Shown: one piece after another, positions 57,356-64,000 of the stretch
How positions within the stretch are numbered: the stretch's first letter is position 1
Layout of the letters: each line of letters opens with the position of its first letter
NCBI RefSeq assembly: GCF_001552635.1
Contig: NZ_BCRO01000064.1
Span: 20,492 to 84,491 of the forward strand
Reading direction: 5' to 3'
Length of the DNA: 64,000 nucleotides
Source of the DNA: Actinomadura hibisca NBRC 15177
GTDB taxonomy: Bacteria > Actinomycetota > Actinomycetes > Streptosporangiales > Streptosporangiaceae
The notes under the pieces: generated by a model
The model's input: only the letters and a program-made list of their open reading frames with translations
What the model was told of the DNA's origin: nothing
The model's database searches: none
Position numbers and translations under genes: made by a program

Positions 57356-58618
57356 TCACCCCAGCCTGTCGGCCCTCTTGCGCAGCGCCCGCCGCTCGGC
57401 GGTGTTGCGGGTGAGGGACGCGGCGCGCTCGAACTCGGCGCGCGCCTCGTCCCGGCGGCCGAGCCGTTCCAGCAGGTCGCCGCGCACGCCCGGCAGCAGG
57501 TGGTAGTCCTTCAGGGCCTTCTCCCCGGCGAGCCCGTCCACGATCGCCAGGCCCTTCTCCGGGCCCTCGGCCATGCCGACCGCGACCGCGCGGTTCAGCT
57601 CCACGACGGGGGACGGCGCGCACCGCGCCAGCAGGCCGTACAGCGCGACGATCTGTGCCCAGTCGGTCTCCTCGGCGGACGCCGCCCGCGCGTGGCAGGC
57701 GGCGATCGCGGCCTGGAGCACGTAGGGGCCGGGCGGGCGGCCCGGCTCGCGGGCGCGCAGCAGCGCCGCGAAGCCGCGCTCGATCAGCAGCCGGTCCCAG
57801 CGGCCCCGGTTCTGCTCCAGCAGCGGGATCGGCTCGCCGTCCGGGCCGACGCGGGCGCGCGAGCGGGACGCCTGGATCTCCATCAGCGCCACCAGGCCGT
57901 GCACCTCCGGCTCGCCCGGCGCGAGCCCCGCCAGCAACCGGCCGAGCCGCAGCGCCTCCAGCGCCAGGTCCACGCGCAACCACTGGTCGCCGGCGGTGGC
58001 CGCGTACCCCTCGTTGAAGATCAGGTAGACGACCTCCAGCACCGACGACAACCGGGCCTCGCGATCGGCGCCCTGCGGCACCTCGAACGGGACGTTCGCG
58101 TCGGCGAGGGTCTTCTTGGCCCGCACGACGCGCTGCGCCACCGTCGCCTCGGGCACCAGGAACGCGCGCGCGATCTCGTCGGTGGTGAGGCCGCCCAGCA
58201 TCCGCAACGTCAGCGCGACCCGCGCCGGGGTGGGCAGCACCGGGTGGCAGGCGGTGAAGACCAGCCGCAACACGTCGTCCTCGATGCGGTCGTCCAGGAC
58301 GGCGTCGAAGGCGGTGTCGTCGGCGGTCTCCATGCGGTGGCCGATCTCGGCCAGCTTCCCGGCGTAGTTCTGCTCGCGCCGGATGCGGTCCACCGCGCGG
58401 CGCTTGGCGACGGCGGTGATCCAGGCGGCCGGGTTGTCCGGCACGCCCGCCTCCGGCCATTGCTCCAGGGCCGCCACCAGCGCGTCCTGCGCCAGCTCCT
58501 CGGCCAGCCCGACGTCGCGGACCAGCCGCGCCACGCCCGCGATGATCCGGGCCGACTCCAGCCGCCACGCGGTGGAGACCGCGGTGGTGACGGCGTCGGC
58601 CGGCTGCGCACTCGTCAT
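57356..58618 (-). CDS. ECF42-group sigma factor with TPR-like C-terminal extension
   Basis: This 420-residue protein has ECF regions 2 (AELAQDALVAALEQWPEAGVPDNPAAWITAVAKRRAVDRIRRE) and 4 (LTLRMLGGLTTDEIARAFLVPEATVAQRVVRAKK), then a ~200-residue helical extension (EVVYLIFNEGYAA, LVALMEIQASRSRAR, LNRAVAVGMAEGPEKGL, HLLPGVRGDLLERLGR). This is the ECF42 layout, in which the extension is needed for activity and no anti-sigma factor is known; DGPF proteins are the usual neighbours. Here a DGPF gene lies 44 bp upstream on the same strand, with an ECF42 promoter motif ahead of it. Confidence 0.93.
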   Translation of the reverse strand: MTSAQPADAVTTAVSTAWRLESARIIAGVARLVRDVGLAEELAQDALVAALEQWPEAGVPDNPAAWITAVAKRRAVDRIRREQNYAGKLAEIGHRMETADDTAFDAVLDDRIEDDVLRLVFTACHPVLPTPARVALTLRMLGGLTTDEIARAFLVPEATVAQRVVRAKKTLADANVPFEVPQGADREARLSSVLEVVYLIFNEGYAATAGDQWLRVDLALEALRLGRLLAGLAPGEPEVHGLVALMEIQASRSRARVGPDGEPIPLLEQNRGRWDRLLIERGFAALLRAREPGRPPGPYVLQAAIAACHARAASAEETDWAQIVALYGLLARCAPSPVVELNRAVAVGMAEGPEKGLAIVDGLAGEKALKDYHLLPGVRGDLLERLGRRDEARAEFERAASLTRNTAERRALRKRADRLG

Positions 58619-58662
58619 GCCGCAGATCAGAGCACCGGAGGCGGGCGCGGCGCAAACCCCCG

Positions 58663-59007
58663 TCACTGGCCGGGCATGTCCTCGGGGCCGAAGACCTGCT
58701 GGATGACGCCCTCGCCGTCGCCGACGATCTTCCAGAAGCGCCGGGACACCTCGATCGCCTCCTCCTTGGTCCGCACCTCGATCAGCGCGAACCCGACCAC
58801 GACCTCCTTGGCCTCGCTGTAGGGGCCGTCGGTGACGGTGACCTTGCCGCCCTCGGCGCGCAGGTGCGTGCCGCGCGGGTCCAGGCCGCCGGTGGCCAGC
58901 AGCACGCCGGACTTGCTCATCTCCTCGATGAACGCGCCCATCTCGGCCTGCGCGACCGGCGTCAGCGGGGTGTCGGCGCCGCCGGTGGTCATCATCATGA
59001 AACGCAT
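58663..59007 (-). CDS. YCII/DGPF-domain protein linked to ECF42
   Basis: This 114-residue protein has the YCII-related fold with MRFMMMTTGG at the start, LATGGLDPRGTHLRAEGGKVTVTDGPYSEAKEVVVGFALIEV in the middle, and the hallmark DGP(F/Y)xExKE as DGPYSEAKE. DGPF proteins are targets of, and genetically linked to, ECF42 sigma factors; their chemistry is not established. ATG is preceded by AGAGGAC. The promoter motif upstream matches that reported for ECF42, so this pair is probably autoregulated. Confidence 0.93.
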   Translation of the reverse strand: MRFMMMTTGGADTPLTPVAQAEMGAFIEEMSKSGVLLATGGLDPRGTHLRAEGGKVTVTDGPYSEAKEVVVGFALIEVRTKEEAIEVSRRFWKIVGDGEGVIQQVFGPEDMPGQ

Positions 59008-59057
59008 GGGAGGTCCTCTCGCCTGGGCGCCGGTCGGTCCGGCCCCTCTGCCTACGC

Positions 59058-59084
59058 GTCGAACGACGGGCGTACGGATCGACA
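59058..59084 (-). promoter_or_regulatory. ECF42-type promoter motif
   Basis: On the minus strand TGTCGA is followed after 17 nt by CGAC. The published ECF42 target motif has TGTCGA at -35 and CGA/TC at -10. Transcription would start ~45 nt before the DGPF start codon. Confidence 0.8.
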
Positions 59085-59124
59085 CTTTGGCACAGGAATT
59101 TCTTTTCCCCAGGTGAGAGTGGGG

Positions 59125-59871
59125 CTAGCTGCGGAAAAGCCGCGTCGAGGCCCACAGGCACAGCGCCGCGAGCGCGACGGTGACCGCCGCGCCGACCGCG
59201 ACCGTCCCGGTGGCGTAGTGGCCCAGGAAGACCTGCCGCACCGCGTCCACGGTGTAGCGGAACGGCACCACGCGCGAGGCCCCGTCCAGCCAGCCCGGGG
59301 CCAGCGTCATCGGCAGCAGCAGCCCGGACAACAACATCAGCGGCATGACGGCGGTGTTGGCGAGCGCTGCGAACTCCGGCGTCGTCCGCACCTGCATCGC
59401 CAGCCCGTACGACAGCGCCGACAGCGCCGCCGCCAGCACCGCCACCAGGGCCAGCCCGAGCAGCACCCCGGCGACCGGGGCGCGCAATCCGAGCACGACG
59501 CCGAGCAGCACCAGCAGCACCGACTGGACGACGAGCTGCACCACGTCGCGCAGCGTGCGGCCCAGCAGCAGCGCCGCCGGGTGGACGGGGGTGGCGCGCA
59601 TCCGGTCGATGACGCCGGTGTGGCGCTCCATCAGCAGGCCGAGCCCGACGTACGAGCCGCCCAGCAGCGCGAGCTGGACCAGCACGCCCGGCACGAAGAG
59701 CTGCCAGGACGACCCGGACGAGCCCAGGTCGAGCCGCGTCAGCAGCGGCCCGAACAGGCCCAGGAACAGCAGCGGTTGCAACATCCCGAACAGCAGGCTG
59801 GTTTTGGAGCGCAACGTTGAGCGCAGGCACCGGCCGAAGACCACGCCGGTGTCGGTGAGCAGAGTGGGCAA
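59125..59871 (-). CDS. ABC-2 type transporter permease
   Basis: This 248-residue membrane protein has about six helices and the ABC-2 signature LMERHTGVIDRMRATPVHPAALLLGRTLRDVVQ. It ends SRVVPFRYTVDAVRQVFLGHYATG, typical of the DrrB/daunorubicin-resistance type. With the ATPase encoded 14 bp upstream it would form a 2+2 exporter of drugs or lipids. TTG is chosen as start because GAGGAG lies 6 nt before it and no ATG or GTG fits; that ribosome site lies inside the intergenic gap and the end of the ATPase gene. Confidence 0.9.
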   Translation of the reverse strand: MPTLLTDTGVVFGRCLRSTLRSKTSLLFGMLQPLLFLGLFGPLLTRLDLGSSGSSWQLFVPGVLVQLALLGGSYVGLGLLMERHTGVIDRMRATPVHPAALLLGRTLRDVVQLVVQSVLLVLLGVVLGLRAPVAGVLLGLALVAVLAAALSALSYGLAMQVRTTPEFAALANTAVMPLMLLSGLLLPMTLAPGWLDGASRVVPFRYTVDAVRQVFLGHYATGTVAVGAAVTVALAALCLWASTRLFRS

Positions 59872-59885
59872 GGGGAACTCCTCGG

Positions 59886-60638
59886 TCAGACCGCGACGGG
59901 CGCGCGGCCGGTGATCGCCAGGAAGGCGTCCTGCAGGGTGGGGCCGCCGTACCGGGCCTTCAGGTCGGCGGGGGTGCCCTCGGCGGCCACCGCCCCGGCG
60001 TCCACGACGACGATCCGGTCGGACAGGGTCTCGGCCTCGTCCAGGTAGTGGGTGGTGAGGAAGACGGTGGTGCCGTGGTCGGCGCGCACCCGCCGCACCA
60101 GGTCCCACAACTCGGCGCGGCCGCCGGGGTCCAGGCCGGTGGTGGGCTCGTCCAGGAACAGCACGGCGGGCCGGTTGACGAGGCCGAGCGCGATCTCGAC
60201 ACGCCGCCGCCAGCCGCCCGACAGCGCGCCGGTCGGCCGGTCCAGGAACTCGGTGAGGCCGAGGTCGGCGGCCAGCTCGGCGGCGCGCTCCCGGGCGTCG
60301 GCCGGGGACAGCCGGTGCAGCCGCCCCTGCGTGACCAACTCCTCGCGGACCGGGCAGGCCGGGTCCAGGCCGCCGGATTGCGCGACGTACCCGATGCGGC
60401 GGCGCACGCCCGCCGGGTCGGCGAGCAGGTCGTGCCCGGCGACCTCGGCCTCGCCGCCGGACGGCGGCAGCAGCGTGGTCAACATGCGCAGAGTGGTGGT
60501 CTTCCCGGCCCCGTTCGGGCCGAGGAAGCCGAGGATCTCGCCGTCGGCGACGGTCAGGTCGAGGCCCCGCACGGCGTGCACGGGACCGCTCTTGAGGGTG
60601 AAGGTCCGGGTCAGGCCCCGGACGGTGATGACGGCCAT
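59886..60638 (-). CDS. ABC transporter ATP-binding protein (DrrA-like)
   Basis: This 250-residue ATPase has Walker A GPNGAGKTT, Q-loop YVAQSGG, signature LSGGWRRR (in place of LSGGMRRR), Walker B VLFLDEPTTGLDP and H-loop TTHYLDEAE. It is of the DrrA/antibiotic-export type but lacks the ~80-residue C-terminal extension of DrrA. No Shine-Dalgarno sequence is visible before the ATG, so the transcript may have little or no leader. It is divergent from a TetR gene across a 72-bp spacer with operator-like repeats, the usual layout for a TetR-repressed efflux pair. Confidence 0.93.
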   Translation of the reverse strand: MAVITVRGLTRTFTLKSGPVHAVRGLDLTVADGEILGFLGPNGAGKTTTLRMLTTLLPPSGGEAEVAGHDLLADPAGVRRRIGYVAQSGGLDPACPVREELVTQGRLHRLSPADARERAAELAADLGLTEFLDRPTGALSGGWRRRVEIALGLVNRPAVLFLDEPTTGLDPGGRAELWDLVRRVRADHGTTVFLTTHYLDEAETLSDRIVVVDAGAVAAEGTPADLKARYGGPTLQDAFLAITGRAPVAV

Positions 60639-60659
60639 GCCGAGAGGAAACCACAACGC

Positions 60660-60685
60660 GTTGCAAACTTGCAATCCATTACAAC
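60660..60685. promoter_or_regulatory. Candidate TetR operator between ABC and tetR genes
   Basis: GTTGCAA (60660) and TTACAAC (60679) form an inverted pair with one mismatch across a 12-bp centre that contains another TTGCAA palindrome. On the right, TAGGAT (60699) sits 6 nt before the tetR ATG, so the tetR mRNA may be leaderless. Confidence 0.55.
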
Positions 60686-60710
60686 TTTGGAATGCGGTTA
60701 GGATACGGGC

Positions 60711-61352
60711 ATGGCCGAGGGACTGCGGGAGTTGAAGAAGCGCCGGACGCGGGCGCACATCGCGGAGACGGCGACCGCCCTGTTCGTGGCGCGCGGCTTC
60801 GAGCAGGTCACCATGGCCGAGATCGCGGCGGCGGCCGAGGTCTCGGTCAACACGCTGTACAACTACTTCGCGGCCAAAGAAGACCTGGTACTGCCGCCGG
60901 ACGAGGCGTCGGCGGATCGGCTGGCCGGGATCGTGCGCGAGCGCGCGCCGGGGGAGCCGGCCGCCGCCGCCGTGCTGCGCCGCCTGCGCGAGGAGTTGCG
61001 CCGCCGCGAACGCGCGCTGGGCCTGACCGAGGACTTCGGCCGTTTCCTGGAGATGGTGCGGGCCGCCCCCACCCTCACGGCCCGCCTTGAGGACCTGGCC
61101 CGGCAGATGGACGACGCCTTGGCGGCGCTGCTGCGGGAGGAGACGGGCGCGGCCGACGACGACCCGCTGCCCGCCCTGGTCGCGAGCCAGATCGGCTGGC
61201 TGCACGCCCGCGTGCTGAGCGAGATCGGAGCGCGCACGCAGGCGGGGCAGGCGCCTAATTCGATCGCCGAGACGGTGCTCGCCTTGCTAGACGTGATCGA
61301 GGACCTGCTAGGCGAACGCGTCCTCACCTACGCACCCAAGGAGCTCGAATGA
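60711..61352 (+). CDS. TetR-family regulator of the divergent ABC exporter
   Basis: This 213-residue protein has the TetR HTH (RRTRAHIAETATALFVARGFEQVTMAEIAAAAEVSVNTLYNYFAAKEDL) and a helical ligand domain ending in LLDVIEDLLGERVLTY. Its N-terminus is close to that of the TetR at 43.5 kb. The divergent ABC pair and the operator-like repeats between them make it the likely local repressor, released by the exported compound. There is no Shine-Dalgarno sequence; a TAGGAT box 6 nt upstream suggests a leaderless start. Its stop overlaps the next gene by four bases. Confidence 0.92.
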   Translation: MAEGLRELKKRRTRAHIAETATALFVARGFEQVTMAEIAAAAEVSVNTLYNYFAAKEDLVLPPDEASADRLAGIVRERAPGEPAAAAVLRRLREELRRRERALGLTEDFGRFLEMVRAAPTLTARLEDLARQMDDALAALLREETGAADDDPLPALVASQIGWLHARVLSEIGARTQAGQAPNSIAETVLALLDVIEDLLGERVLTYAPKELE

Positions 61353-61693
61353 CCACGCCCGCCCCTGCTCCCGCCCCCGCCTTCCGCGTGACGATCCGCG
61401 GCAAGTTCGGCGACCTCACCGACCCGCAGCGCGCCGCGCTGCGCGGTGACGCCGACGCCTTCCAGATCGCCTTCACCGAGGCCGGGGCGTTCGCGGCCGA
61501 CGCCACACTGGCGGTCTTCAGCTTCCGGGTCCAGATCCCGGCCGAGCCTGACGACGACGAGGACACCGCCGGGCTGAAGGCACTGGCGGCGCTGGAGTCG
61601 TACGGCTTCCCGCACGAGGTGTTGCGGATCGCGGTGACCGACATGCGAGAGATCAAGATCAAGCGCAAGGGGAAGCGCCCGGTCGTCCGCTAG
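61349..61693 (+). CDS. DUF6204-like small protein coupled to tetR
   Basis: This 114-residue soluble protein contains FRVTIRGKFGDLTDPQRAALRGDA near the start, DATLAVFSFRVQIPAEPDDDEDTAGLKALAALESYGFPHEVLRI in the middle, and a Lys/Arg-rich tail. I associate this with the DUF6204 family of actinomycetes; no function is known to me. The ATG overlaps the tetR stop (ATGA), so it is co-translated with the regulator. Its stop shares CTAG with the convergent gene's stop. Confidence 0.65.
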   Translation: MTTPAPAPAPAFRVTIRGKFGDLTDPQRAALRGDADAFQIAFTEAGAFAADATLAVFSFRVQIPAEPDDDEDTAGLKALAALESYGFPHEVLRIAVTDMREIKIKRKGKRPVVR

Positions 61694-62133
61694 CCGGAGG
61701 TTGCCGCCACCTCGAACCACACCGTCACCGCGCGCTGCGAGCCAGGGCCGATCTGCACACCCCAGTCGTCCGCCAACGCCGCCACCAGCAGCAGGCCCCG
61801 TCCGCCCTGCGCGTCCAGGCCTCCCGCGCCGACCGTGGGAACCGTCGCGGCGAAACCGTCGTCGCGCACGTCCACCCGCAGCCGCTTGACCGAGGCGCGC
61901 ACCAGCACCCCGATCGTGCCGTGCGCCCGTCCCGACGCCGAGTAGCGCACCGCGTTCGTCAGCACCTCGGACGCCATCAGCGCCACGTCGTCCACCAGAG
62001 ACGATCCGTCGCCCAGACAGGCCACGGCGCAGTCACGCACGAACGCCCGAGCCTCCCGCACATCCGGCGGGCCGTCCGGAGTGCTGTAGACGATCCGCGC
62101 CGACACCACGTCGCCGCCCCCGCAGCCCCTCAC
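61690..62133 (-). CDS. ATP-binding anti-sigma-like protein (GHKL ATPase), second locus
   Basis: This 147-residue single-domain ATPase has the N box LMASEVLTNAVRYS, the D-box VRDDGFAATVP and the lid GGRGLLLVAALADDWG. It belongs to the same class as the ATPase at 7.6 kb but lacks its long leader. GTG at 62133 is chosen because it overlaps the preceding gene's stop by four bases (GTGA); GTG 62109 or 62106 is possible. With the HTH/DUF397 pair divergent on the other strand, this repeats the layout seen at 7-9.6 kb, pointing to a duplicated regulatory cassette. Confidence 0.85.
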   Translation of the reverse strand: MRGCGGGDVVSARIVYSTPDGPPDVREARAFVRDCAVACLGDGSSLVDDVALMASEVLTNAVRYSASGRAHGTIGVLVRASVKRLRVDVRDDGFAATVPTVGAGGLDAQGGRGLLLVAALADDWGVQIGPGSQRAVTVWFEVAATSG

Positions 62134-62477
62134 GACAACGCCGCCCGGATCTCGACCGCCACGGCCATGGAGTCCTGCACCCACCCGGTCCGCCCGCTGC
62201 CCCACTGGAAAACCCATCCGTCTCCGCAGCCCCCGCACAGCACGGCCAGCGGCTTATCCGGCGGGCGCGGTACCAGCAACACCGCCTCCCCGGCCCCCGA
62301 GATGTGCAGCGACGACCCCACGCTCACCAGCCGCAGATCGCCCATCAGCCGCATCAGCGCGCTCAGCCGCCGACCCGTCGAGTAGAGGTCCCCGCCCTGC
62401 CGCCACCGCACCCGCAGATCGTCCACCGGGTGCGCCCGCGCCGGGCGAAGGTGTTCGGGAATCTGCTGCTGAGACAT
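62130..62477 (-). CDS. Small protein encoded with the second ATPase
   Basis: This 115-residue protein is not recognised. It contains RWRQGGDLYSTGRRLSALMRLMGDLRLVSVGSSLHISGAGEAVLLV, then LCGGCGDGWVFQWGSGRTGWVQD with two close Cys and three Trp. A short mixed fold with no membrane helix is expected. It is translationally coupled to the ATPase and divergent from the DUF5753 HTH gene, a position in which actinomycete HTH/ATPase clusters often carry such a third small gene. The 7-9.6 kb locus has no equivalent. Confidence 0.6.
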   Translation of the reverse strand: MSQQQIPEHLRPARAHPVDDLRVRWRQGGDLYSTGRRLSALMRLMGDLRLVSVGSSLHISGAGEAVLLVPRPPDKPLAVLCGGCGDGWVFQWGSGRTGWVQDSMAVAVEIRAALS

Positions 62478-62548
62478 AGAGATCACCGCCGATGTCGTTT
62501 GCCCGCCCGAGATTCGCGATCCCGCCGTAGCTGACCGTGATGGGATGA

Positions 62549-62616
62549 CATGCTGTTGGCGAGCATGACACGTGGTAATGGCGTCTGGCAATATTGCCGC
62601 TGGCAAAGTTGCCAGA
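62549..62616. promoter_or_regulatory. Operator-like palindromes before the second HTH gene
   Basis: Two GGCAA-N2-TTGCC palindromes lie in tandem: GGCAATATTGCC (62587-62598, perfect) and TGGCAAAGTTGCCA (62601-62614). Their centres are 15 bp apart and both sit inside a larger TCTGGCAA/TTGCCAGA pair. Further upstream CATGCT and AGCATG (62549-62567) form another pair. The last site ends 15 bp before the HTH start codon, so autorepression is likely. Confidence 0.7.
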
Positions 62617-62628
62617 GAGGTGGGAAAC

Positions 62629-63495
62629 ATGCCTGTTCGTCCGAACCCGACCGTCCGGGGACGGCGCGTGAGCTACGCGCTGCGAAAGTTGCGCGCTGAG
62701 CGCCGCCTGACCATCGACCAGGTCATCGAGCTGTCCGGTGGCGACTGGAGCCCGTCCACGCTCAGCCGATGGGAGCGCGGCGAACGGCGCATTCGCCCGG
62801 CCGACCTGAAGATCCTTCTAGAGATCTACGAAGTGCCGCCCGAACAGCGCGAAGCCATGCTCAAGCTGACCCGGGAAGCCCGGAAGAAGGGATGGTGGGA
62901 GGCGTTCAGCAAGGACGTCGTACCGCCGTGGTTCGAGACCTACCTGGGGCTGGAGTCGGACGCGACCAAGATCCAGGTCTACGAGGCCGAGCTGTTCCAC
63001 GGCCTTGTCCAGACGCCCGGCTACCACCGGGCCTTCATCCAGGCCGCTCCGGTCGTCGGGCCACCGGACCACGTCGAGCAGGCCATCGCACTCCGTGCCG
63101 AACGCCAGCAACGCCTGACCGGCGAGAATCCGCCGGATTACTGGATCGTTCTGAACGAAGCAGTGATCCGGCGAGCCGTCGGGGGACCCGTGGTGATGCG
63201 CGAACAACTGCTGCACGTCGCAAAAATGGCCGAAGAGCCCAACGTCAACGTCCAAGTGCTCCCGTTCCGGGCCGGAGCGCACACGGCAATGGACGGTTCG
63301 TTCGAGATGCTGAGCTTTCCGGACAGCCCTACCCCCGGTGTCGTCTACCTGGAGAGCAAGACCAGCGCTCTCTACCTGGAAACCGACGCCGAGGTCGAAC
63401 GCTATACACTGATGTTCAACCATCTCATCGCGAAGTCACTCGACCCGGACGAGTCGCGTGCCCTACTCGTGGAGACGGCAGAGCAACTGACGTAA
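62629..63495 (+). CDS. XRE-type HTH regulator with DUF5753 domain (WhiJ-like), second locus
   Basis: This 288-residue protein, the same length as the one at 8.5 kb, has the HTH in residues ~12-65 (LRKLRAERRLTIDQVIELSGGDWSPSTLSRWERGER). DUF5753 follows, with WFETYLGLESDATKIQVYEAELFHGLVQT and VNVQVLPFRAGAHTAMDGSFEML. ATG 62629 is chosen for GAGAGGTGGG 4 nt upstream and because it follows the operator array; upstream in-frame starts would place those palindromes inside the gene. It is 18 bp ahead of the DUF397 gene. Confidence 0.92.
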   Translation: MPVRPNPTVRGRRVSYALRKLRAERRLTIDQVIELSGGDWSPSTLSRWERGERRIRPADLKILLEIYEVPPEQREAMLKLTREARKKGWWEAFSKDVVPPWFETYLGLESDATKIQVYEAELFHGLVQTPGYHRAFIQAAPVVGPPDHVEQAIALRAERQQRLTGENPPDYWIVLNEAVIRRAVGGPVVMREQLLHVAKMAEEPNVNVQVLPFRAGAHTAMDGSFEMLSFPDSPTPGVVYLESKTSALYLETDAEVERYTLMFNHLIAKSLDPDESRALLVETAEQLT

Positions 63496-63513
63496 CGCAG
63501 AAGGAGGTGCGGG

Positions 63514-63723
63514 GTGCCGCAGTCGGAACTATCCCGCGCCAGGTGGCGGAAGAGCAGTCACAGCAACGAGAACGGAAGCTGTGTCGAGCTGGCCGATCTC
63601 ACCAGGTCCATCGGAGTTCGGGACAGCACTGACCCGGGCGGCCCATCGCTTCGTCTTCAGCGGACGACATGGGCGGACCTGTGCAAAAGCATCCGGGTAG
63701 GGGCGCTCGACCTCTCGAAGTGA
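63514..63723 (+). CDS. DUF397 small protein, second locus
   Basis: This 69-residue DUF397 protein has WRKSSHSNENGSCVELADL, IGVRDSTDPGGPSLRLQRTTWADL and a terminal helix. GTG is preceded by AAGGAGGTGCGGG, an excellent ribosome site. It is the presumed partner of the DUF5753 regulator encoded just upstream. It differs from the 86-residue paralogue at 9.3 kb by a shorter N-terminus and by being separately initiated instead of overlapping. Confidence 0.93.
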   Translation: MPQSELSRARWRKSSHSNENGSCVELADLTRSIGVRDSTDPGGPSLRLQRTTWADLCKSIRVGALDLSK

Positions 63724-63737
63724 CCCACCCCGGCAAG

Positions 63738-63764
63738 AGCCCCCGACTCGTTCGGGGGCTTTTG
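63738..63764 (+). terminator. Rho-independent terminator after DUF397
   Basis: AGCCCCCGA and TCGGGGGCT form a perfect 9-bp stem with loop CTCGT, followed by TTTTG. It lies 15 bp past the stop and is the clearest intrinsic terminator in the window. Confidence 0.88.
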
Positions 63765-63901
63765 TGTGAGGGGTTCCCTGTCGGGTCCAGGAAGGCGTGC
63801 GCCTTCGCGTGTGGTGAGCCGGGATCGGTCAGGTCGCTGCGGGCCGCCGGGCGGTAGGCCGAAAGGAAAGCGCGCGCCGGAGGTCGCCGGTCGGGTGCAC
63901 A

Positions 63902-64000
63902 AACCCGGACGGGTTGGGGTTGTTGGGCCCCTGGATCAACCCCGCGCGGGCTGGGGGTTGTTGGTTGGGTGCGGAAAACCCGCGCGGGGTTGAGGTGGTT
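63902..64000. repeat. GC-rich hairpin repeats at the right edge
   Basis: Three related units begin at 63902, 63938 and 63977, each an AACCC-CGNNCGGG palindromic core followed by TGGGGTTGTTGG-like bases. They are 36 and 39 bp apart and run to the window end. The stretch 63765-63901 before them shows no gene I can support. Confidence 0.55.

Noticed and set aside
63669..63993. Two small plus-strand frames after the DUF397 gene
   Set aside because: They overlap the terminator and hairpin repeats, have no ribosome site and encode low-complexity Arg/Gly-rich peptides.

Overview
The window is about 70 % G+C, with very strong third-position GC bias, many GTG and TTG starts and GGAGG-type ribosome sites. 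It carries several families typical of high-GC actinomycetes: paired DUF5753 helix-turn-helix and DUF397 genes, a type VII (ESX) secretion locus with mycosins, a CU044_5270 protein beside an ECF sigma factor, and an ECF42-DGPF pair. The best guess is a chromosomal segment from a Streptosporangiales organism of the Actinomadura type. That placement is an inference from gene content. I saw no rRNA, tRNA, transposase, integrase or CRISPR array.

Layout. 1-7 kb: an unrecognised repeat protein open to the left edge, a coiled-coil membrane protein, a Spo0M-family protein with a long Pro-rich tail, and an overlapping M16 peptidase pair (one active, one lacking the zinc motif). 7-9.6 kb: an anti-sigma antagonist (STAS), an anti-sigma-type ATPase, and a divergent HTH/DUF397 pair. 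9.6-18.3 kb: a Ser/Thr kinase with an extracellular domain, a CGNR regulator, a CPBP protease, a PadR unit, a small MerR-YnfA operon and a membrane protein with a decayed kinase-like N-terminus.

18.4-39.6 kb is a type VII secretion locus: mycosin, EccC (divergent), EccD, EccB, two WXG100 proteins, an EspC-like protein, a long Pro-rich substrate, and a second mycosin. Next comes an AT-rich block of five small genes (two YbaB-like, a WXG protein, a lipoprotein, an EspC-like protein). On the opposite strand lies a tightly coupled cassette of a three-module EccA-type ATPase, an EspI/MinD-like protein, a 115-aa protein and a protein resembling DUF6177. The core pieces would form the membrane channel and motor, the mycosins would process substrates, and the small WXG and EspC-like proteins (several with a C-terminal YxxxD/E signal) are the probable cargo. 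No recognisable EccE is present. The AT-rich block (about 30.5-33.5 kb) is the most unusual part of the window and looks like an acquired substrate module spliced into an older locus.

39.9-64 kb is mostly core and accessory metabolism and regulation: pyruvate carboxylase; a TetR regulator divergent from a group-2 sigma-70 factor; a serine-hydrolase-like secreted protein that lacks its catalytic residues; an ECF sigma factor with a CU044_5270 partner; a large helical protein; an SDR, an amidase, an epoxide hydrolase and a secreted lipase; an ECF42 sigma factor with a DGPF partner under a matching promoter motif; an ABC drug-export-type pair with its TetR; and a second ATPase/HTH/DUF397 locus like the one at 7-9.6 kb. 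The right edge ends in GC-rich hairpin repeats.
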